From Dromaius novaehollandiae (taxonomy: Eukaryota > Chordata > Aves > Casuariiformes > Dromaiidae): a stretch of 64,000 nucleotides of DNA. Below the pieces are notes generated by a model. The model was not told the origin of the DNA. It saw nothing but the letters and a program-made list of their open reading frames with translations, and did not search any database. This document shows, piece after piece, positions 13,367 to 23,500 of the stretch. The stretch spans positions 69,945,601 through 70,009,600 of the forward strand of contig NC_088102.1 in NCBI RefSeq assembly GCF_036370855.1, read 5' to 3'. The translations under genes were made by a program, and so were the position numbers. The first letter of the stretch is position 1, and each line of letters begins with the position of its first letter.

Positions 13367-16300
13367 GCCATTTTCTCTGTTCTGTATCCATTAAAGAGGA
13401 AACAGGTTCTATACATGTGAGGAAAAAAATTATCAAGGGGTTTCTGAAAGACTTAAAGAGCAAACTACCTTAAAAAACTGGTACAGCTGCAAACTGAAGT
13501 TCTATGTCGTCTTCAGATCAAATGCAAATAGTGTCATCTTCAACTTCTCTTTTCTCTGAGATCCTCGGTTCATCAAAGAGCAGTCGTCTAAGACTCAGAT
13601 CTTGAAGAGCAGGGTAATGCTGCTGGATAGAGAGAAATACTCCAAATAACTTCTCACCTCTGTGACATTGTCCTAATTTGCCACCAGCCCAGCATTAAGT
13701 CTTTAGATCAATGAGGCAGTTCACGGCCTTATGGCAACTGCAGTTTCTCATTAGTTCTGGATACTCAGATCTGCCACTTTCTGTATTCTGTTTGAAAGAA
13801 ATTTGTGCCTCAGAATTAGACTCAGCTAAACGAAACCTTGCACTTGTGCTCTCCATGCTCAGTCATGGTAAATCTCAGTGTTCAGTGTTAAAAACACTCA
13901 TCTTTAAAACCTACAGTCATTTTCAGAGTGCACGAAACCAGTAACACAAGCTGCTGATGGCACTGCATGTTAGTGATCCCTTGACCAATTTTGAATCAGA
14001 TTCAAAGCTCTAGAAAGAATCAGTTCTAGTTAGCTGGATGATGACCTCCCCATAGTAAAGCACTACTTTCCATAATGCTAGTGCGTCACTGAAATTACTC
14101 GTGCATATGAGAATTTTTTCTAGCAACTTATCTCCCAAGCCTAGAATTTCTTCCCGTTACCTACATAATATTAGAGATTTTGTGTACATACATGAAGATG
14201 GTCTTGAATTGTATGTTCACACCTGCTGTTACCTGGGAGGAAGAAAAAACCTCACTCATTTTTCATGAGAATGGACATCACTCAGTGAATGCGGTACTTT
14301 TAATACTTGATTTTAATATTCATTAATCTGTTGCTATACACACACCCTGCTACATAACTTTCACACAGAAATAACAAAGACCCTTTTTCCTGCTTTGTTA
14401 TCTCTCAATAAGCTCTGTGGTAAAGGGAGCCACTGCATCTCCAGACCCTTTCAAAACATACTGCAAAATCCCCTTTTATTCAATGTTTTGCCTGAACAAA
14501 GTACAGTACAAAGTAGCCATTCTTAATGGTTTATGTTAATTAAGAATAAAATAGGTCCTCTTACTTCATCACCTGCATATCGGAGAATTTTTTTCCATTA
14601 AATATATAGTAGCAACCTTAGGATTTACCACTTAGGGATCCTCAGAATGAAATCTCCAGTGACAAAGATGCAATTAAAATTTTTTTGCCAGAGCCCAATA
14701 TTTCAATACTCTTGTTTGTTTAATCCATATCATCATTTCCTCAGACATTTATTTGAAGGTTTTACTCTGGCTGAAAAACAGTATTTTCCCCTGTGTTTTC
14801 ATTTAATTATTACGAAATGCAGTTACAATTATAGAACAGGGTATGTGTTCTTGTGTCAGACAGACAACAGTGATCCAGTCTCTCATGTATCGATTTAAAG
14901 ACATCAGAGACAGTTTCACTACCTATGCTTATTGTACTACTGACTTCCGTAGATTTTACATGAGTTTCCTTGTGAGCTGGTCTGATGGTGAACTTCTGGT
15001 TGAGGCCCAGGCATAACCCAAGAGCTTGCGCAAACTGCATTAAGCCTTTCCAACCAAACAATCAACAAATAAATCAGTGGAGGAATTAGCATGTTGAAGA
15101 GTCACCTCAATAAGAAAATGAACCACATAGTCAAACAGATGGCCATTTTTCAAGCTAAGATAGGCTTCAGACTAAATTCTAATTCTTCTGTCTGAGCAGC
15201 GAGGGTTAGAATTCCCAAGGAATAAAAAAGACTAATAGCATTCTTGACAAGGAAAATTGAGGGAATGAGAACATCAATTGTAGGGATGACTGATAAAATT
15301 ATTTAATTGACACTAACCTAAAGATAGATTTAGACAAATAGTATGATGGGCAAGTGATAGATTAAGCCTTTGAGTATACAAAGTAGCTTTCTTTTGCATC
15401 TGACTCCAATGAAGATGAAGAGATTCTTCTACTCTATAATTTGACAAGAAGATGCAAGAATTATGTTGGGAAACTGGAATAAAAATTACAGGTTAAATAC
15501 ATTGTTTCAAGTACTTTTGATGGGAAACTGAAGAACAAACTGTAGCCAAAGCTAGCAGAATTAACACATTTTTACAATACTGCTCAAATCCAGGTTTTGA
15601 CACCTCTTGACAGAATTCTTGTGATTTTATTCAAATAACACAAAGAAAATATGTTTTTGTCACAGAGAAGCTTCAAGCTTTTAAATGACTTTTTGGAAGT
15701 TAACAGCTGAGCGCCAGGAAATTTCAGCAAGAACTGCATCTTTGGTAACGCGAAGAAAAATGACACTTTGCAAAAATTATCTATTTTCCAGATATATTTA
15801 GTCTGAATTTTACAGATCAGGCCATGGCTGGCAAAACACCCTCAGTAAACAATAGGAAGTATTTAACGAAATCTGCAAAGTTTATGCTTCTTATTTATGT
15901 ACATTAGTTTTTAAGGATTGTATTAAATAAACTTTATTCAAGTAGTTTTTTATCAGAGATCTAATGCCATGGAGACTATTAAAACCCTACGGCTCCTGAC
16001 GCAAGAAGAACAAAATGGCAGGTCGGAAACAGAACCACAAGACACGGCTTGCGTTTCTAGCCTGGATTATGGATATCATGCTACACTCAAGGAAAAACAT
16101 TACCTGCTTTTAAACCTGCAAAAGGTAAAGAGCATTGCATGGTTCAATAGCTGCCTTTGCTCCACGCTCCGTTTCAAACACACGCACCACGCAGAAGTGT
16201 GCAGGGAAGCTCGAGCAGTTTCAGAAAAAGGAGCTGGAAGTCTGGCTTACTCTGTGTAACATCTGTTACGTGTTTCACACTGACAGAGGAATTGGGGGGA

Positions 16301-16974
16301 CCTGCAGCGAATAAACTCGTCTGCTGCAGAGAAAATACAATCTGGCAGGGAAAAAGGGAAACTAGCACTGGACTCGCTGCCTCGTTAGGTCTGTTTTGCA
16401 CATCCCTGTGTTTGCTGTAACCACAACTAAGATGAGCAAGCCAGGGAAACTTCACTGGCGCAAATTGACATGCCAGGGGCTAGTTTAATCAGTGGGGAGA
16501 GCTTAATCTCTACCCTTTTACACAAAAGCTGAAGAAAAAAAAGGTCCGTCTCAGATACAAGACACTGCTGGCCTGCAGCCTGGGCAACCAACAAACAAAC
16601 AAACCGGGTTTCTGAAGAACTGCCTCATCTCTCAACGCTTTGGAGTGGCATGGAAGTACAATAACAAGTTTTTCCCCAGCCTGTTTTGCTCTGATACTAG
16701 AGCAGAGGGCAGGAGTCACGGGGATTTTAAGGGACCACCAGTTCCTGGCCCACAGGGAGAGGGGGATGTCCTCTCTCCATGCATCTCCTTAGCCAGCATC
16801 ACACGGCGATGCTCCCATTCGGCTCCGCTTCTGCACCTGCTTCTGCGGAAAGGGAGCCGCGCTCAACTTATGCCTCCCTGCTGCCCACCGACCACCGAGC
16901 CCCGCTGAAGCGGCGGGGACGGCGGGCCCACAGCAGGGCCCCTCGCCCGCTCGCCAGCCTGCCCAGCGCCGCCG

Positions 16975-17074
16975 TAATGAGAGGTAATTGCGCGGGCTGT
17001 TCTCTCCCTGCAGCCCGCGTCGCGCTCCCAAATGCCTCTAATTGAATTGCGGTAATTTCTGCCCTTCCTAATGC
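16975..17074. promoter_or_regulatory. Cluster of five TAAT homeodomain-type cores upstream of GAL
   Basis: Within 100 bases of very GC-rich DNA there are TAATGA (16,975), TAATTG (16,985), TAATTG (17,039), TAATTT (17,053) and TAATGC (17,069). TAAT is the core of homeodomain and LIM-homeodomain sites. AT-rich islands of this kind inside a CpG island, 125-225 bases upstream of the TATA-like box, look like a proximal neuronal control block. Binding has not been shown. Confidence 0.4.
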
Positions 17075-17197
17075 AGTGAGTCGGCGGGGGGAAATGACCC
17101 GCGGGGTAGGCGGCGGGGAAGGGGGGGAGGTGGGCGGCCCTCGGCGCCCCCGCGGGCGGGCGGGCGGGCGCCCCTCCTGCGCGGCCGCGCCGCTGCC

Positions 17198-17204
17198 CAT
17201 AAAG
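17198..17204 (+). promoter_or_regulatory. TATA-like box of GAL
   Basis: CATAAAG is the only AT-rich heptamer in a GC-dense stretch, with G/C on both sides. A start site 25-35 bases downstream would begin transcription near 17,230 and give a non-coding first exon of about 130 bases. The position relative to exon 1 fits; the exact start needs 5'-end data. Confidence 0.6.
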
Positions 17205-17229
17205 AGCGCGGGGCCCGCGGGGCGGCCGC

Positions 17230-17363
17230 GCAGCGCCGCTCCCGCACCCGGCCGCGTCCCGCTCCGCACCCGCGGCCATGCGCTGAGCGCCCGCGGGAGC
17301 AGCCAGCCGCCGCCAGCACCCGCAGCCGCCGGGCGAGCACCGGCCGCCGCGCCCTGGCTCAAG
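17230..17363 (+). other. GAL exon 1, non-coding 5' leader
   Basis: The start is inferred from the TATA-like box. The 3' end is set by the donor AAG|GTACCC (GT at 17,364-17,365). Only 75 bases of intron separate it from the acceptor CTTTTCAG that directly precedes the ATG. The known GAL gene of mammals has the same plan: a first exon that is entirely leader. A two-codon upstream ORF (ATG-CGC-TGA, 17,278-17,286) lies in it with G at -3. Confidence 0.65.
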
Positions 17364-17438
17364 GTACCCCCGTCCCGTCGCGCCCCGTCCCCGCTCCTGC
17401 GCGGCGGGACCCGGACTCACCGTCGCGTCTCTTTTCAG

Positions 17439-17519
17439 ATGCAGAGGGCCACTGGTTTCCTGTGTCTCTCCTTAATCCTCTGCGCCGCCCTGTCGGAAGC
17501 AGTCGGACTGGTTTTAGCA
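17439..17519 (+). CDS. GAL: GAL coding exon 1 (gene exon 2): signal peptide
   Basis: Twenty-seven codons, phase 0 at the end. The acceptor AG at 17,437-17,438 abuts the ATG, so the initiator is the first codon of the exon. The donor is GCA|GTAAGT. It encodes a Met-Gln-Arg start followed by a Leu/Ile/Cys/Ala-rich core, with likely cleavage near the end of the exon. Confidence 0.95.
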
Positions 17520-20500
17520 GTAAGTGCTACCTGCACCGGGGGGGCGGCTTGGCGGCGCGCAGAGTCCAGGTCTACCGGCGGCGGGCAGAGTCCAGGTCTA
17601 CCTGCGGCGGGACCCGCTGGGGGGGCACATCGGGGCCAGCAAGGCGCGCTGCTCGAAGCATTTGGGGCAACAAACAGGCTTTTAATTACGAACATTGGAA
17701 TAATAGTAAATAACTAAGAATGTTAGGCTTTTGAATACTAGTTCCCGTGGGGAGAGGGTCTGGTCTGTAGAGCAGAGCTCAGTGGGTGTCCTCAGCTGAC
17801 TCAGAAAAGGGGGTGAATATCTGGACTTCCACCTAACAGAGCAAGGGCTGCTATGTAAGTCCAGACAGGTATTTAAGAGAAAATACTGCTGTTTGCTAAG
17901 ATGAGTATCAGGGAGTGATACACACTTTCAGCAGAAATTTAGAATTACTACTTCCAAAGTACCATTTGCAGTTTCAGTTATACCGAGTGACACCCACTAC
18001 ATGGATGTCAACAGCAAAACTACCAGCTAGATGGGGAGGGGGCAAAAGTCCACCAATACTCTCTGTTTCACTAGCATTTCCTTTCACTTCTGCAAAATTC
18101 CTTTTACTCCAAACCTTCAGAAGACGGCTCCTGCTCCCAGAACCCCCATTTGGGTGCTGCTGGCTTTCGTATCTTCAGGAGGCAGCGTGTAGTTCATCCA
18201 GTTGTTCACTTGCCTTTTTTTCTTTCTTTAAGGCAAAAGAAAAAAGAGGCTGGACTTTGAATAGTGCTGGTTACCTACTTGGACCACGTAAGTCAAGCAC
18301 TCACTTTTTTTGGTGTTATTTCAAAACTCAAAAGCTTTTTTTCTTGAAAAACACTTTGTTAAAGTGTGCTACCCACTTTGACTAGTAATTTTGTCTAAAT
18401 CTGTAAGACAGAAGAGACTCATTTGGGAGAATATTTGTTTAGATATTTATTACATGTCCTGCATAGGATCAAGTCATTTTAGACAGTAACTTGTCTCTTC
18501 TAAAGCAGAGCTGTGCTGTGAGCCAGGTGCATCTGGCCAGTCTTTGTGCTACTACACTGTAATTCTTGCATAGCGAACGTGTAACTACCCCAATTTTGTA
18601 CCTTTGTCTCATTCCGAATTGGATGAGAATCAGAGAACATCTTCCCTGTGGAAGTGCTGCAAATTTTTATGTCACTTTAGACGTCTGTAGGAAGAATGAC
18701 AGAATGTGAAATTCTGACACTCTCAAAAGTATTTCAGATTTAACATTAAATCTATTTGAAAATGCCTTTGCTACCTGGCTTTATTATACTATTTCTCACC
18801 TGGCTTTATTATACCTCTTTTATTAAAAGCAAAACAAATTAAAACAACAATAAAATGCATAATCAAAGATTGTAAATATTAACAATTCACTACGGGAAAG
18901 TATCTAATGCACACTGCCTTTAAAATATCAGGACAAACACTGGTTTACAAAGACTGAGAGCCCAAATGCAGATTATAAAAGAACATTGGAAATGCAGTGC
19001 TTAGCTGTCTCAAATCTCTCCTTTATCATTATCTCTTGCTAATTTAATAATACTCACTACCAGTGTTTGCATATATTCAATCTCAATGATACATGACAAC
19101 TCTTACAGATACTTACTGTGACTCTCCATACAAAAACCATTAATATGCCTGTTTTCATTCTTTTTAACTACCCTTAAAGATACTTGAAAACAAATTAATG
19201 CATCTTAAATGTGTTTACTGGTTCTGTAAATGTCTGTAAGTATATTTGCCCCAAAGCAGAACTGACTGAATTGGCAAAGATTCTCTGGGGAAATGTACTT
19301 GCCAAGTACCATTTATCTAAGACTGGGTAATAGGCATCATCCTTTGTTGCAGGTCGTATTGATCAGCTTTTACTGATAAAGGAAATGCCCATTGCAAGGG
19401 GGAGAGAAGAGGCACCAGGGGAATGTAAGATAGTTTTTGAAGGTTATTTCTGTAAACTAGCTGCAGTTTACTTTTAAGCGAACTCATTGGCAACATTTTC
19501 TAAAAACAGGGGAAAGAGTAGCAAAAACAACCTCCAAAATTACGCATGAATGTACAAACTTGCATTTCCTGTACAACTCCCATTGCTTTCAGTAAGAGTT
19601 TTGACGACTGTGTAGTCCAGGACTGGGTCCATGACTGATGCAAATCATAAGCCCAATTTTGGAAGAAATGTTATTTTATTTAGTGACATTTTCATTAAAG
19701 AAAATGCTTCTTTGTCATTTTGTACGTAAGCATCACTCCATTGAAAGTGCTCATCATGTTCTGTTCTTTGAAGTCCATGAAAAGCAAGCCACATGGCAGA
19801 ACTCTGTTGTCAGATCATCTAACTACCCTGATCTCTAATTTTTTTTCGTCAGATGCAGTAGATAACCACAGGTCATTTAATGACAAACATGGTTTCAGTG
19901 GTAAACGTGAAATACAGCCTGATGAGGATATAAAAGCAGGTAATGAAATCCTGAAAGCCAGTAGTTCCTTACTGGTCAAACTGTCAAGTAAGTGTATTGT
20001 TTCCATTTTCCATGTGCTGGAGTGAATGGCAACTGAAAGGATGCAGTCTAGCTTTCTGCTAGGCTATCTGGAAATACCTGGTATAGACTCATCTAGCCAA
20101 AGCTGGGGCTCTCCAGTATACATCTCAAGGCCCCTGTTATGACCAGTGAAGAGAAGCTGGCACTTTTAGGATCTGTGTCAGACATCTACTTTAGGATAAG
20201 ATGTAGTAAGCTCTAGAAGCACCTGTTTCTTTCTCCTGATGATAAGAAACTAAATTGCTGCAGATATCTAAAGTGAGAGAGGATGAAGCTCATCCTCTGA
20301 TTGTCAAAGAGCAGTCAATTTCCCACCCCAACCAAAGAAAGCAGTAGTTACTTAAGTACTATTATATGTTCATCCTTCCATTAAGAGCAGAGGATGAAGT
20401 CCCAGCCCAAGAGATCTTACAGTCTATTTTAAATCCAGCCAGCACAATGCAGACATATCTAATATTAAATAAAATTTCATAGATAAAGGAAATGTTCTTC

Positions 20501-23500
20501 ATTTCTGCCATGCACATACGTACTCCATAAATAGAAGAGGAACAGTAATACAGTTCTTAGATATAGCTAGCTAGCTTCTGGTACATAGTTATGTAGCAAA
20601 AAAAGTACTATTTCCTCAAATACTGGTATAAAAATAATATTTTGTCAATCAGAAACAACATGAAAGGAAGATAGCATTTGTTATCTAACAGTACAGCTCT
20701 CAATGCAGCACGTTGCCATTTGCGAGCCTGCTTCTGTAGAGGAGCTGGCAGTATGATCTTTACGTTCAGAGCTATGGAACTGTAAAAGCAATTCCTTACT
20801 ACTTCTGTGAGGTACTGCTGCATGTCCACAATTACCAACAAACCCATTGAACCTGTCTGGATGAGACCTTAAAATCATAGATTTGCCTCTCCCTTATTTT
20901 AGGCACTGTTCTTTAGCAAAAGTTTGCTCTCAACCTGAAGTTCCTCATGTAGTTCCTATCCAATTTTATATTCAGATCTTCTTTTAATAAGGTATTCAGA
21001 ATTTTTTAAATATTAAATGATTTTTTCAGTTAAATTCTGATTCTCAAAAAAATTGTCTTAAAATAGCAATCTACTTACTATTATTCTAGAAGAATTGATG
21101 CAAAGGGCTGTACTTTCTTCTTGAAGGAATACTGCAGAATTTACAAGCTCTCCAGACAATCTAGAAGAATTTTTAAGCTGTGTTAGCCATATAGCACTAG
21201 GTTAAAAAATCCACATGCAAAATTAGGAAAATCTTTAGTAATGAAGCAGTTATGCTCTTTGAATTTAGAGTCTGTGAATTGCTGGTTATACAGAATAAGG
21301 CCAATAGCAGAGTATATAGAAATGTGTGTATAATATGCTCATGTCTGCAAAGAAAAATATTTATGCTATATCACATTATTACATTTGTGGTTCATCAGCC
21401 CACAGATTTATTAATGCTTAAATCTGTAACAAAATTTTGATCAAAACAAAAATGAAATTAAGAAAAATGTGAATGCAAATAGAAATATAATTAATGTAAG
21501 AAATATCAACATATTTATTTTTTAGCTCAGTGGAAGACATCAAGATGCAAATTCCCATAGACTTTCTTAGACTCTGACTCTCTGTATATAGTCCAGAAAT
21601 GTCCCTGTCCCTTACAGCTCTCCCCATCAATATTTGTCATTTGGGCTTCAGAGCTCAGTCTCCATTCTGACCTGTATGTCACTACAGACCTAAATCTTCT
21701 CTTGTTCTGCCCTGGAAGAACTCCCCCAAGATTTACCTGCTGCAGAGACCCAACCTTTCAGACTATTTTCTGAGATGAAACACAGCCCATGGTGATTATC
21801 ACATCCCGAGGCAGAATGCTCCGTGATGTGATGATGGACTGTGAGTCAGAGAACCGGGTACCTGTCTCCTTCGACTATATGCAGAGAACAAAAAAACACA
21901 GTGAAATTGCCCACAATTTGTTTTCTAATATAGAACAAGTGTCCATTACATTGATTAAAGAGCCTGATTGCCCCACCTTCTTTTTTTTTTTTTTAATAGA
22001 CACAATAAACATACTGCCCCACTTCCCAAGGTGTAACAATGAACTTCCAGGGAGCTTCATAACTTGGGCCATCCAAGAGGCATCAAAAGGCCTACTTGCA
22101 CAAGATGAAAGGGGAACATACTGTACTAGATGCACATGCAAAAACATATGTTACTGAGCCTTTAGCCAAGTCCCAGGTCTAGTGGCTGGGACTGCAAATC
22201 ACTTCTGTATCACCTGAGTGATATATTGGGAACAAAGTCAGACTACAGGAGGATCTTTTAACTATTGTAAAGCTGGTGAACTTGCTTGCTAAACTTACCT
22301 TTTCCTTCAATACCAGGCTAGAGAACAGAAAGGGAGAGCTGAAAACAGAGTAGGTCTCCCTTCTACAGTAGTATTCACATGGCCTTAAAAACCACGACCA
22401 TTAAGGTGTCAAAATAGCTCCTACACAGCAACAACATACAAAGCTGGGCAACTTTGATTCTGAGAATTACAATTACTTTAGAGTTCCTTTGCTCTTCCAT
22501 GAAATGTCTCCTTGTATAGGACAAAATACTGCCCTGACATTTTCCATTAAGGATTTTAAGGATTTTTTTCTTTTATCAGATCAATTTTTCAGGTGCTTAC
22601 AAACTTAGCCACGATAGTACATGCATTAAATCTTTATCACGTTAACATTAAATAACAACCAACATGTTTTCTAGGTAATCTTGGAAGACCACTGGCTGAT
22701 GAAAACATTGTGCGCACAATAATCGAATTTTTGACTTACTTGCATCTTAAAGGTTAGTGAACACCTTTTTAATCTGGTTACATTTAGCAGAATCACTAAA
22801 GATCTGATTCTGTCAGCCTTACCAGTGTAAAAATTATTGAAAAGAGAGGACTTTTCCTGAATGTACAAGTCTTTCCTACTGAATTGTGCCTGCAAGACTT
22901 TGAAGAGCATCTCTGGAGAGGGACTGTCAGTTCCGTTTCAGTGCAGTGCAGGTGAATGCATCTCCAACACAGCAGGCTTCATTTGATTCCTCTGGGCACT
23001 GTAAAAATAATAACATCTACTACTAAAATTGTATGGACCCAACTTTTAGAAAAGCTGAAAACATAGACTATATACAGTCTGAGTACATGGGAGATAATAA
23101 ATGACCAAATTGTTTTATACTAAGCAAAACCTTAGATTATTGCCAAGAACAGTTGGTAGAAATTCTAAAACATTTATTTTCATGACAAAGACACACATTT
23201 CCCCCTTCTGCATGTATTCTACAATAAAGTCACACCAAAACATGGTAATGATACTCAGCTGCATGTTAATAAACAGCTCAAAATGCCGCTAGTGAAATTC
23301 TCTGTGGAGTCATTCGAACTGTGACAAGAATTGTAGAACTGAGCTTGCAGCTGATTCTATAAGAATCGTAACTTTATTATAGCATCAAGTGAAGGGGAAA
23401 CCTGACTTCTTCTGAGTTTCGAGAACCTTATTCATAAGTTCATAAAAAAAAAAAAAAATTCAGCCAAAGCAAACTGTAAATTTTTTTATCTTTTCCAGCC

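Larger units (their letters stand above)
11534..16849. other. Intergenic 5' flank of GAL, no gene seen
   Basis: AT-rich DNA with short chance frames only. It holds a 23-bp tandem duplication at 11,897-11,940 and a T-rich run at 13,336-13,366. Base composition begins to rise in GC toward the island after about 16,700. Distal control elements for GAL could lie here, but nothing in the sequence alone identifies one. Confidence 0.5.
16850..17450. promoter_or_regulatory. CpG island covering the GAL promoter and exon 1
   Basis: About 600 bases of strongly GC-rich, CpG-dense DNA in an otherwise AT-rich window. It spans the TATA-like box, the non-coding first exon and the signal-peptide exon of GAL. 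It contains a (GGGC)n stretch at about 17,155-17,170 and several G-runs between 17,092 and 17,140. Overlapping open frames on both strands here follow from base composition and are not genes. CpG-island promoters are usual for neuropeptide genes expressed in developing neurons; that link is inference. Confidence 0.85.

Noticed and set aside
16863-17717. Long overlapping open frames (up to about 210 codons) on both strands of the CpG island
   Set aside because: High GC content removes stop codons in all frames. The translations are Arg/Pro/Ala/Gly-rich without domains, and the region is explained by the GAL promoter, leader and first coding exon.
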